Of a stretch of DNA of 45,965 bases, positions 1 to 6,787 are shown one piece after another (position 1 is the first letter of the stretch; every line of letters starts with the position of its first letter). The translations under genes were made by a program, and so were the position numbers. The notes under the pieces were generated by a model. The model worked only from the letters and a program-made list of their open reading frames with translations. It made no database searches and was not told the origin of the DNA. Origin of the DNA: Kiritimatiellales bacterium (GTDB lineage: Bacteria > Verrucomicrobiota > Kiritimatiellia > Kiritimatiellales > Tichowtungiaceae). The stretch is from assembly GCA_041656295.1 (NCBI GenBank), contig JBBADV010000020.1, positions 1-45,965 of the forward strand, given 5' to 3'.

Positions 1-587
1 GCTGCGTGCACATTCACCGTTGCCGGTACGAGCGCAATCAGGTTTTTCGGACACGCAGCCACACACTTGCCGCAACCGACGCAAATCTCCGGATGCACAA
101 CCGCCAGCCCGTCGCGTATTTCAATCGCATCGAACGGGCACGCCCGTGCACAGCTTGCAAAGCCGATGCAGCCGTAGTCGCAGCCTTTCGCACCGCCGGC
201 AACCACCACCGCCGTGCGGCAGTCGCCCACGCCGTTATACGGTGCGCGCCGGGTTACCGCCGCACTGCCGCTGCAGCGTACCACTGCCACCAGTTTTTCC
301 TTCTCTTCGGCGATAATGCCGAGAAATTCAGCAATCCGTTTTATATCGGCGGCAGACGCCACCGGACACTGCGCTGGCGGGACCTGCCCGGCGGCCAGCG
401 CCTTTGCAAAATCGGCACAGCCCGCATAACCGCAGCCGCCGCAATTCGCGCCGGGCAGCATATCCGCGACAACTTCAACCCGTTCGTCCGTTTCCACCGC
501 AAACGTTTTTGCGGCGACTCCGATCACCAGCGCCAGCAGTGCGCCGAGCACTGCGGTGAAAATTAAAGAAGCAATTATTGTGGTCAT
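1..587 (-). CDS. rnfB: Ion-translocating ferredoxin:NAD+ oxidoreductase subunit B (partial)
   Basis: Subunit B of the Rnf/Rsx membrane complex, which couples electron flow between ferredoxin and NAD+ to ion pumping. The ATG is at 587; the C-terminus lies outside the window. The reading shows an N-terminal membrane helix (about residues 4-25), then the Fe-S region with Cys in GANCGGCGYAGC followed by a Cys about 15 residues on, then a ferredoxin-type segment with CIGFASCARACP and CVGCGKCVAACP, each suited to a 4Fe-4S cluster. These are the hallmarks of RnfB. It follows rnfA on the same strand, so the order is A then B, as in the rnfABCDGE operons of Proteobacteria; rnfC would be expected past the left edge. 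Identification is firm. Confidence 0.95.
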   Translation of the reverse strand, partial: MTTIIASLIFTAVLGALLALVIGVAAKTFAVETDERVEVVADMLPGANCGGCGYAGCADFAKALAAGQVPPAQCPVASAADIKRIAEFLGIIAEEKEKLVAVVRCSGSAAVTRRAPYNGVGDCRTAVVVAGGAKGCDYGCIGFASCARACPFDAIEIRDGLAVVHPEICVGCGKCVAACPKNLIALVPATVNVHA

Positions 588-632
588 AATGAATCAGGCA
601 TTAGGTTTAATCAGTCAAAAGTTTCAAAGTCG

Positions 633-689
633 AAAGTCTGAAAGTCAGATGTCTGGAGCTCGTTTTCCGACCTTTGGCTTTCAGACTTT
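633..689. repeat. Intergenic hairpin repeat between rnfA and rnfB
   Basis: Two 12-base arms, AAAGTCTGAAAG at 633-644 and CTTTCAGACTTT at 678-689, are perfect reverse complements, with further CAAAGT/ACTTTG-like pairing around them. The text is built from permutations of 'AAAGTC'. A related stretch (GTCGAAAGTCTGAACGTC) lies just after ribD near 25664. I read it as a dispersed intergenic repeat. It has no T-run for a terminator, and rnfA and rnfB are probably co-transcribed through it. Confidence 0.5.
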
Positions 690-740
690 GGACTTTTAAA
701 CGCTTCATTGTTTAGGTCTCAGATTTTAATTTCAAGCATC

Positions 741-1343
741 TTAAACCAGGCCGGAGAATCCCATAAAAACCATTGCGAGAATTCCGGCGGTGATTAAACC
801 GATGCCGGTACCCTGCAGCGGCGCCGGAACTTTTGCGAGATCCAGCTTTTCACGCAGACTGGCGAACAGCACCAGTGCCAGCGCAAAACCAACTGCTGAA
901 CAGAAACCAAAAACGGTTGATTCAAGTACGCCGCGCGATGCCTGTACATTCAGCTCCGCAGCGCCCAGCACGGCGCAGTTCGTGGTGATCAGCGGCAGGA
1001 AAATGCCGAGTGCCTGATAGAGCGGCGGACTGAACTTCTGCAGAATAATTTCAACCAGCTGCACCAGCGATGCAATGACTACGATAAATACCAGAATACG
1101 CAGAAAGCCCAGATTGATTTCCGTACCGTTCAGCACAAAGGATTTGGAAAGAAGATGGTGATAAAAAACTGATGTCGCAAACGATGCCAGTGTCATTACA
1201 AAAATCACTGCGCCGGACATGCCGAGTGCGGTTTGCAGTTTTTTGGAAACGCCCAGAAAAGGGCAGATGCCGAGAAATTTTGACAGCACGAAATTATTTA
1301 CCAGAATCGCGCCGATCGTAATCGCTAAAATATTGTCGCCCAT
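741..1343 (-). CDS. rnfA: Ion-translocating oxidoreductase subunit A
   Basis: Integral membrane subunit of the Rnf complex, 200 residues, close to the family's usual 190-200. It shows six hydrophobic segments and the RnfA/RnfE features NNFVLSKFLGICPFLGV near the N-terminus and PLITTNCAVLGAAE in the middle. The cysteines in these two motifs are the ones known in the RnfA/E family to hold an Fe-S cluster in the membrane. I place the start at the ATG at 1343 (protein begins MGDNILAI), not an upstream in-frame start at 1370, because family members begin here. It is the first gene of the minus-strand rnfAB unit; no rnfE lies upstream. The 126 bp between it and the next gene upstream hold nothing I recognise. 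Confidence 0.95.
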   Translation of the reverse strand: MGDNILAITIGAILVNNFVLSKFLGICPFLGVSKKLQTALGMSGAVIFVMTLASFATSVFYHHLLSKSFVLNGTEINLGFLRILVFIVVIASLVQLVEIILQKFSPPLYQALGIFLPLITTNCAVLGAAELNVQASRGVLESTVFGFCSAVGFALALVLFASLREKLDLAKVPAPLQGTGIGLITAGILAMVFMGFSGLV

Positions 1344-1496
1344 GTTACATCCCGTATTAAAAATACACATGACCCTAGGTTATTCTAATCACCGGCTCAA
1401 CCTTTCTCTGTGCCGGAACTGTATGTTTAGATTTGATATGAACTGTGAATTGATCATGACAGGCATAATCATCCGGCGCTGAAAATGATCCGCAGT

Positions 1497-2234
1497 TTAA
1501 CAGGGGTCAGCGCGTATCACTGAGTTGTCATACACCGCTTTAACCGCAGCACCGGGCGGGACGGTGAGAAAATCGGCGTTATCCCAGTCGCCCTGAATCA
1601 GTTTTTCAATCAGATACATACTGCCGGGCACTGTAACGAACTCCCAGTTTTTTTCCACCGCGCACCGGCGCGCTTCTGCTTCCATGTGCGGCGGTTCAAT
1701 CCCCATCGGAATCCATGTTACGCGATCGTAATGTTTCGTGCCGTTGCACAGCATTTCAAATAAATATTCGGCATTATCCTCACCGTATTTTTCTACCAGT
1801 TCCTGCAGAGAAAGATTCATACCGAGCTGCTGCTGTACTGACAGATCTTCAAATTCACCGGCAGCGTTACCGCGCTCAATCCAGCCGCTTGTCAAAAAAT
1901 AGGTGCCGGGATGTTCATCAAACAGTTTCCGGTAACGGTCGCGTCCGCCGAGAAACAGCGTAATGCAGTCATGCGCGCGCGGCAGAATTAACGGACATCT
2001 CCGCGCACGAACACCGGCGAGTCCGTTATTGCACAAGCCGTAGCCGAGCAGGATTGCATCATAGTCGTCGTTTACCGTATCAATTATTTCCTGCATTTTT
2101 ACCGCCATTTGTCCCGGCGGCAGATCGTGCAGGCCTTTCGGTAGAAAGGTGAGGTCAATCCGGTGCGGCGTGTGCGCAATCACAGAGCACATTTCCCGGA
2201 AAAAAATTTCACAGGCGATGAGTTTTAAATTCAT
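1497..2234 (-). CDS. DUF1638 family protein
   Basis: A 245-residue soluble protein matching the DUF1638 family: an N-terminal strand with an early Cys (LIACEIFFREM), the segment YDAILLGYGLCNNGLAGV, then CPLILPRAHDCITLFLGGRDRY. The family is common in anaerobes and methanogens, often next to corrinoid methyltransferase genes, and its biochemical role is not established. No methyltransferase or corrinoid gene lies nearby here. The conserved cysteines and the HD pair could suggest metal or cofactor handling, but that is only inference. It lies between rnfA and pyrF on the minus strand, with gaps of 150 and 47 bp. Confidence 0.8.
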   Translation of the reverse strand: MNLKLIACEIFFREMCSVIAHTPHRIDLTFLPKGLHDLPPGQMAVKMQEIIDTVNDDYDAILLGYGLCNNGLAGVRARRCPLILPRAHDCITLFLGGRDRYRKLFDEHPGTYFLTSGWIERGNAAGEFEDLSVQQQLGMNLSLQELVEKYGEDNAEYLFEMLCNGTKHYDRVTWIPMGIEPPHMEAEARRCAVEKNWEFVTVPGSMYLIEKLIQGDWDNADFLTVPPGAAVKAVYDNSVIRADPC

Positions 2235-2281
2235 GGAATAGAGCCGTTAAATTAAATTTTTATTGTACCGGCAGTTCAAAA

Positions 2282-2980
2282 TTATGTGTTCTGTTTTTTC
2301 ATGTCCGCAAAAAATGCAGCGCTAGCGGCGGCAGGGTCCCCGGCCTGCATGATTGGACGGCCGACCACGAGATGCGTTGCGCCCTGTGCCGTTGCGAACG
2401 CCGGTGTTGCTACGCGCTTCTGATCGCCGGCGTCGCTGCCGGGCATCCGGATTCCCGGTGTAACAAGCAGTGCCGCTGGAAATGCTTTGCGCAGTGTGCC
2501 GGCTTCGTGGGCGCTCGTGACCAGTCCATCAATTCCGGCGCCGAGTGCAAGCTCGCCGAGTTTCAGCGCCTGTTCAGAAACGGTGCGATGGATGCCGAGG
2601 ACAGCAAAATCGTCCTGCGACAGACTGGTCAAGGTGGTTACAGCAACGATTTTCGGCGGATTTTCACACTCGCGTGCGGCACCGGCGGCGGCTTCCAGCA
2701 TGGCGCGTCCGCCGATGGCATGCACAGTCAGTAAATGCACACCGTGCGCAGCGGCTGTTTTAACCGCGTTAGCCACGGTTTGCGGAATATCGTGCAGTTT
2801 GAGGTCGAGAAAAATATTTTTCCCGCGCGTTTGCAGCGGTTTAAGTGCTGCAGGGCCGGCGGCGCAGAATAATTCGAGGCCGACTTTATACCACTGCAGT
2901 GAATCAGGCAGACGGTCGAGCGCGCGTTCCATTTCGTTAAGATTCGGAACATCCAAAGCAACAATCAGAGCGGGATCCAT
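2282..2980 (-). CDS. pyrF: Orotidine 5'-phosphate decarboxylase
   Basis: Converts OMP to UMP, the last step of de novo pyrimidine synthesis. The 232-residue product has the usual length for the short bacterial (type 1) enzyme. It begins with the phosphate-barrel strand LIVALDVPN. The catalytic signature DLKLHDIP is near residue 59, with the Lys/Asp pair of the active site, followed by LLTVHAIGG, LVTSAHEAG, LLVTPGIRMPG and the phosphate-binding tail VVGRPIMQAGDP. The ATG at 2980 is preceded by a GAAAGGAA-type ribosome-binding site. pyrE lies about 24 kb away, so the pathway is dispersed. Identification is secure. Confidence 0.97.
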   Translation of the reverse strand: MDPALIVALDVPNLNEMERALDRLPDSLQWYKVGLELFCAAGPAALKPLQTRGKNIFLDLKLHDIPQTVANAVKTAAAHGVHLLTVHAIGGRAMLEAAAGAARECENPPKIVAVTTLTSLSQDDFAVLGIHRTVSEQALKLGELALGAGIDGLVTSAHEAGTLRKAFPAALLVTPGIRMPGSDAGDQKRVATPAFATAQGATHLVVGRPIMQAGDPAAASAAFFADMKKQNT

Positions 2981-3081
2981 GTTATTCCTTTCATTTAAGC
3001 GGAAAAAAGATAACCATAAACTCCAGGGAAATTAAAACTCAAACCACAGATATCACGGATATAGACGGATAATTTTTTAAC

Positions 3082-3132
3082 TGGAGGGACGCTGGCTCAG
3101 CGTCCGCGGTCGCCGAGGCCGGCGACCCTCCA
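3082..3132. repeat. Three-way-junction palindromic repeat
   Basis: The outer arms TGGAGGG (3082-3088) and CCCTCCA (3126-3132) enclose two separate hairpins: GACGCTG/CAGCGTC (3088-3104) and GTCGCCG/CGGCGAC (3109-3126). As RNA or extruded DNA this would fold as a three-way junction. It lies between pyrF and the CYTH gene, next to 'ACCACAGATATCACGGATATAG' text and the TTTTTTGTGTTTTTCGTGGC tract, both of which look like dispersed intergenic repeats. Confidence 0.6.
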
Positions 3133-3179
3133 ATTCTTTTTTCGTGTCTTTTTTGTGTTTTTCGTGGCTAATAAAAAAC

Positions 3180-3647
3180 ATGAAACAGGAAATCGAACGA
3201 AAATTTCTGGTGAAGGACCATAGCTGGCGTTTAAGCGCCGGCGTCGGTGTTAAAATTACGCAGGGTTATTTATCGTCCGGCGCTGAAAGCACGGTACGCG
3301 TACGTGTTGCCGGCGGACGGGGATTTTTGACGGTTAAAGGCAGGCCCGCCGGCATTGCGCGCACTGAACTGGAATACGAAATTCCGCCGGCAGATGCGTT
3401 GTATATGATTGAGCACTTGTGCGGCGGGCGCGTGATTACTAAAACGCGTTACACAGTGAAATATGCCGGCGCGGTATGGGAAATTGATGAGTTTTCCGGC
3501 GCACATACCGGGCTGGTACTTGCCGAAATTGAACTCGAAGCCGAAGACCAGCCCGTTGGAGCGCCGGACTGGCTTGGTGAAGAGGTTTCTGCCGACCGGC
3601 GTTACACTAATGCCGCCTTAGCGGAAACCACTACAAAAAAAATTTAA
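3180..3647 (+). CDS. CYTH domain protein (class IV adenylate cyclase/thiamine triphosphatase-like)
   Basis: A CYTH-superfamily triphosphate tunnel protein of 155 residues. The N-terminal EIERKF is the ExExK signature at the mouth of the tunnel. It is followed by ITQGYLS, the basic strands TVRVRVAGG and FLTVKGR, the acidic TELEYEIP, KTRYTVKY, WEIDEF and LAEIELEAED, a near-complete set of the charged strands that bind metal and triphosphate. Small bacterial members hydrolyse inorganic triphosphate or thiamine triphosphate; the exact substrate cannot be told. The ATG at 3180 fits the family start (MKQEIERKF); an upstream in-frame ATG at 3144 would add residues from the intergenic repeat. It is a single gene with no obvious operon partner. 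Confidence 0.88.
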   Translation: MKQEIERKFLVKDHSWRLSAGVGVKITQGYLSSGAESTVRVRVAGGRGFLTVKGRPAGIARTELEYEIPPADALYMIEHLCGGRVITKTRYTVKYAGAVWEIDEFSGAHTGLVLAEIELEAEDQPVGAPDWLGEEVSADRRYTNAALAETTTKKI

Positions 3648-3716
3648 AAAACTTCTTTTTTCTCATACGCCATCCTGTAGAGTCCGCCCGATTTGTCATA
3701 AATCCAAACGAACGTT

Positions 3717-4334
3717 ATGAAGAATATTATTACAGCCATTGCACTGGGTTTCATCGCCGGCACCGCCGGCGCCGGAATCACGTTCGATTTTTATAGAGAC
3801 CCTGCTGTGTATACAGATATGCACCTGCAGGCCGGTCCGGTCACGCTCGTAACGAACGGACTCCAGGCAACATTTTCCGCCAGTACCGGAGTCATGAGCT
3901 GCGCTCATTCGACAGGGCTGGGCATTCACACTGCGGGCGGAGACGAAGCTGGACGGTATCTGATCGATCCCGGTGAGGTTTTACTGATCAGCTTTGACCA
4001 GGATGTCATATTTACATTTCTTCATTTCATTAGCTTTACTGAGGGGGAAACATTTGTGATCCGGGGCGACAATATCGTGTTAAACGGAGTTGCAACGGAT
4101 CAGTGTATAATTAATTATCACGATCTGGACGGACTGCCGATAAAAAGCTGTACGAATATGGTTTTTTCTGTGCCCGCCGGAACGGAGCTTCAATTTACCG
4201 TAGCCGATGGATTTAGCAGTATCGGTCTGAGAGCATTTACTGTTGATGTAATTCCCGAACCGGCAACCACCGGGCTGGCTGTTATGCTGCTCGTGGGTAC
4301 ACTGTTTTTCTACCGCAGATTTTACCAGCAATAG
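3717..4334 (+). CDS. PEP-CTERM sorting domain protein, copy 1
   Basis: A secreted protein of 205 residues with an N-terminal signal peptide (about residues 1-19, hydrophobic core TAIALGFIAG) and a C-terminal PEP-CTERM tail: VIPEPATTG, a hydrophobic helix, then the basic FYRRF end. In bacteria with exosortase this tail is recognised, cleaved and used to hand the protein to the envelope or exopolysaccharide matrix. The body is predicted beta-rich and resembles no enzyme I know. It is the first of three consecutive related genes and the most divergent; it shares with the others a TFSASTG-like segment and the order of the parts. No exosortase gene is visible in the window. Confidence 0.85.
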   Translation: MKNIITAIALGFIAGTAGAGITFDFYRDPAVYTDMHLQAGPVTLVTNGLQATFSASTGVMSCAHSTGLGIHTAGGDEAGRYLIDPGEVLLISFDQDVIFTFLHFISFTEGETFVIRGDNIVLNGVATDQCIINYHDLDGLPIKSCTNMVFSVPAGTELQFTVADGFSSIGLRAFTVDVIPEPATTGLAVMLLVGTLFFYRRFYQQ

Positions 4335-4373
4335 AAGCATTAATGTGAGATAACGACTAAAAGGAGAAATACA

Positions 4374-4979
4374 ATGAAAAAACTCATTACACTGTGCATT
4401 CTCGGCCTCATTACCTGCGCAGCAGGGGATGAAATATCGTTCAATCTGTCCGGACTCACTGCCGTTGCCGGCGATCCGGTGTATGCGCAGTTAACCAACA
4501 ATGCGGGACCCGTCAGCGTTACACTGGACGGATTGACCGCAATATTTACAGCCAATACCGGAACGATGCACCGGACAGGCAGTGGTTTTGGAATCCGGTC
4601 GGATGCCGGAAGTGTTACTTATGAAATTGAAGCGTCTGTTGTTGCGCGGGAAGCACTGCTTGTGCAGTTTGATCAGGATGTAGAGATCACACTCGTTGAT
4701 CTGCGCCGGTTTGAAAACGGAGAGACGTTTAATGTGATCTTTGATTCAACGGATCATCTGATTGGATATGACGATTTAACTAATAAAACAACTGCGATTT
4801 ATGCAACCAGCTGGTTTATCTCTGCCGGCAAAACGGTTGAATTTACGGTTCTTCCGGGATCCGGTGTCAGTCTTGACGGATTTACTGTAACAGTGGTTCC
4901 GGAGCCGGCGGCGGCCTTAATTCTCGCTTCCAGCTTGCTTGCCCTTGGATTTTATCGCCGGTTTTTCTGCCTGCTGTAA
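4374..4979 (+). CDS. PEP-CTERM sorting domain protein, copy 2
   Basis: A 201-residue exported protein. It has a signal peptide (residues 1-18, ending CAAGDE), a beta-rich body, and the sorting tail VVPEPAAALI followed by a hydrophobic stretch and FYRRFF. The ATG is preceded by AAGGAG with good spacing. It is a clear paralogue of the third gene: both contain FNVIFDS, DHLI, DDLT, WFI.AG, VEFTV.PGS and SLDGFTVTVVPEP in the same order. It is likely anchored or shed at the cell surface through exosortase. The 39-bp gap after copy 1 suggests co-transcription with it. Confidence 0.85.
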   Translation: MKKLITLCILGLITCAAGDEISFNLSGLTAVAGDPVYAQLTNNAGPVSVTLDGLTAIFTANTGTMHRTGSGFGIRSDAGSVTYEIEASVVAREALLVQFDQDVEITLVDLRRFENGETFNVIFDSTDHLIGYDDLTNKTTAIYATSWFISAGKTVEFTVLPGSGVSLDGFTVTVVPEPAAALILASSLLALGFYRRFFCLL

Positions 4980-4985
4980 TACATT

Positions 4986-5011
4986 GCCCGGTTGCTCTTT
5001 CGCAACCGGGC
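4986..5011 (+). terminator. Strong hairpin after PEP-CTERM copy 2
   Basis: A perfect 10-bp stem, GCCCGGTTGC (4986-4995) and GCAACCGGGC (5002-5011), closes a six-base loop. It begins seven bases after the stop codon of copy 2. No T-run follows at once, so it is a weak intrinsic terminator or an mRNA 3'-end stabiliser. It separates copies 1 and 2 from copy 3. Confidence 0.55.
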
Positions 5012-5108
5012 ACCGCATGAAATAAAGAGCAATAAATTCTTTTAAAGTTTATTTCTCCTGCTACACTGCAGTTATAGGAGTTGGTAACTGTACTTAGCAG
5101 GAGGAATT

Positions 5109-5702
5109 ATGCAGAAATCTATTGTTTCTATTGTTCTCGGTTTCATCATCGGAGTTAGTGGCAGCGAAATATCATTTGAATTTTTTGATGCCAACTCCGC
5201 AGCTTATTTCCCGGTGAGCGGGCTCAGCTCGGCCGTCATCACCAACAATGGCTTAGTGGTGTCATTTTCGGTGAACACCGGTACCATGAATCGCGTCGGG
5301 TCATACGGCTTCGGCATAACGTCCGGCGTTACAGGGAATTCGACCTCGGCGATTGACCCCGGTGAAAGTCTGCTCGCGATATTTGATCACGATGTCGAAA
5401 TTACTGCGCTGGATTTCCGGCAGTTTACCGCTGGTGAAGTTTTTAATGTAATTTTTGATTCAGCGGACCATCTGATTACACGCGACGATCTGACCCAGAA
5501 AGTCTCTGCCATCTATTCCGGCATCCACTGGTTCATTGCCGCCGGAACAGCGGTTGAATTTACCGTTATACCGGGATCAAGCATCAGCCTCGACGGATTT
5601 ACAGTAACCGTTGTGCCTGAACCGGAGGTCACGGGACTGACAGCTCTTGCACTCGCTGCCGGAATTTTTGCCACCCGTCGTCTCCGCCGGCGACAAATAT
5701 AG
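5109..5702 (+). CDS. PEP-CTERM sorting domain protein, copy 3
   Basis: A 197-residue exported protein with a signal peptide (residues 1-18, ending VSGSE) and the C-terminal tail VVPEPEVTG, a hydrophobic helix and RRLRRRQI. A strong ribosome-binding site (GCAGGAGG) precedes the ATG. Compared with copy 2, the C-terminal half is highly similar (FNVIFDSADHLI, SISLDGFTVTVVPEP) and the N-terminal half has diverged. It has its own upstream region of 129 bp after the hairpin, so it may be expressed separately. The function of the beta-rich body is unknown; a surface or matrix role is inferred from the sorting tail only. Confidence 0.85.
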   Translation: MQKSIVSIVLGFIIGVSGSEISFEFFDANSAAYFPVSGLSSAVITNNGLVVSFSVNTGTMNRVGSYGFGITSGVTGNSTSAIDPGESLLAIFDHDVEITALDFRQFTAGEVFNVIFDSADHLITRDDLTQKVSAIYSGIHWFIAAGTAVEFTVIPGSSISLDGFTVTVVPEPEVTGLTALALAAGIFATRRLRRRQI

Positions 5703-5714
5703 GATAAGTTTCCG

Positions 5715-5772
5715 GTCGCGCGCGCGCGACGAATTCTGTGCAATCATGGACAGGCATCCTGCCTGTCCATGA
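5715..5772. repeat. CG-alternating palindrome and GACAGG hairpin
   Basis: Two palindromes follow the third PEP-CTERM gene. GTCGCGCGCGCGCGAC (5715-5730) is a perfect 16-base palindrome of alternating C and G. At 5744-5772 a 13-bp stem (TCATGGACAGGCA and its complement) closes a three-base loop. The second belongs to the short 'GACAGG..CCTGTC' palindromes also seen near 22018-22101 and 42355-42373. The span lies between convergent genes, so the hairpin may also end transcripts, although no T-run follows. The rest of the gap up to 5890 shows nothing I recognise. Confidence 0.55.
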
Positions 5773-5890
5773 GCATTCCCCGTTTAATTTGTCGCATTGA
5801 TTATTGCGCGCCCGCCGGATGCGTCTGCAAATATTGAAGCATACATTGCAGCCGCGGGCGTTGACCGCACTTTTTCAGCGAACACGGTTG

Positions 5891-6574
5891 CTACATTTTA
5901 TGGCACAAACTTTGCACCGCCTTTTCAGCGGCGCGTTTTTCCGCTTCGCGGCGGCTGGTGCCTTTGCCGCGAAAGACAAATGTAGAAACCGTTACTTCAA
6001 CGCAATACTGCCGCGCATGATCCGGCCCCGCCGCTTCAACCACGCGATACGCCGGAATATCAAACCCGTTCTTCTGGGCGAACTCCTGCAGCACACCTTT
6101 TGGATTAATCAGTACCGGACCGGCGCTTTGCAGCGGATTCAGAATATTGCGTTCAAAAAATTTGCGCGCCGCTTTCAGTCCGCCGTCCAGCCATACCGCA
6201 CCGATCAGCGCTTCAAGCGCATCTTCCAGATTCGAATTGCGGTTGGCGCCGCCGCTCGCCGTTTCACCTTTGCCGGTGCGCAGGAAATCGCCGAGCCCGA
6301 TTTCACGCGCCATTGCCGCCAGCGCCGGACCGGACGTCAGCGCACTTTTCAATGTGGTTAATTCACCTTCCGCCGCCGCCGGGTTTTGAATCATCAATGC
6401 ATCTGCCGCTAAAAATCCGAGTACCGCATCGCCGAGAAATTCCAGCCGCTGATTATCATCCTTTACCTCTTCCGCTTCGTAACGGAACGATGGATGTGTC
6501 AGCGCCGCTGCCAGCAGGGCCTTCTTTTTAAAGCGGTACCCGATTCGTTTTTCTAATGCCTTAAACTGTTGCAT
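5891..6574 (-). CDS. rnc: Ribonuclease III
   Basis: Double-strand-specific endoribonuclease that processes rRNA precursors and structured mRNA. The 227-residue product has the family length. The catalytic domain carries the signature NQRLEFLGDAVLGF (about residues 42-55) with the metal-binding Glu and Asp, and the second acidic site in NLEDALEALIGAVWLDGG (about 114-131). A C-terminal double-stranded RNA-binding domain follows: NPKGVLQEFAQKNG, YRVVEAAGPDHARQYCVEV, then GTSRREAEKRAAEKAV. I use the ATG at 6574; an in-frame TTG three codons upstream (6583) is possible, and neither has a clear ribosome-binding site. It is a single minus-strand gene divergent from the large TPR gene; the 213-bp gap must hold both promoters. 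Confidence 0.96.
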   Translation of the reverse strand: MQQFKALEKRIGYRFKKKALLAAALTHPSFRYEAEEVKDDNQRLEFLGDAVLGFLAADALMIQNPAAAEGELTTLKSALTSGPALAAMAREIGLGDFLRTGKGETASGGANRNSNLEDALEALIGAVWLDGGLKAARKFFERNILNPLQSAGPVLINPKGVLQEFAQKNGFDIPAYRVVEAAGPDHARQYCVEVTVSTFVFRGKGTSRREAEKRAAEKAVQSLCHKM

Positions 6575-6787
6575 AATTGTCAAGCCATGGAATACACCGG
6601 TTATTCCGATTACTCAATTCAACTTTTTTAGAGTATATTGCACAATAATTTTATAAAGAAACAACAGGAAGCATGGCGGCGGGAAACTACCGGGTCGCAA
6701 GATTTCCGGGATAAGTAAAAAAACACAAAAAATTTATTTAAGGTGATTGAATGGGTGTCCGGTTTCTGTTAGAAGTTTCGTCCACTT

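Noticed and set aside
1371..1496. A small gene between rnfA and the DUF1638 gene
   Set aside because: Open frames there lack a ribosome-binding site and protein-like composition.
6600..6787. Promoter pair between rnc and the TPR gene
   Set aside because: TATATT and TTATAAAG-like boxes are present, but none has a convincing partner at the right distance, so I did not list a site.
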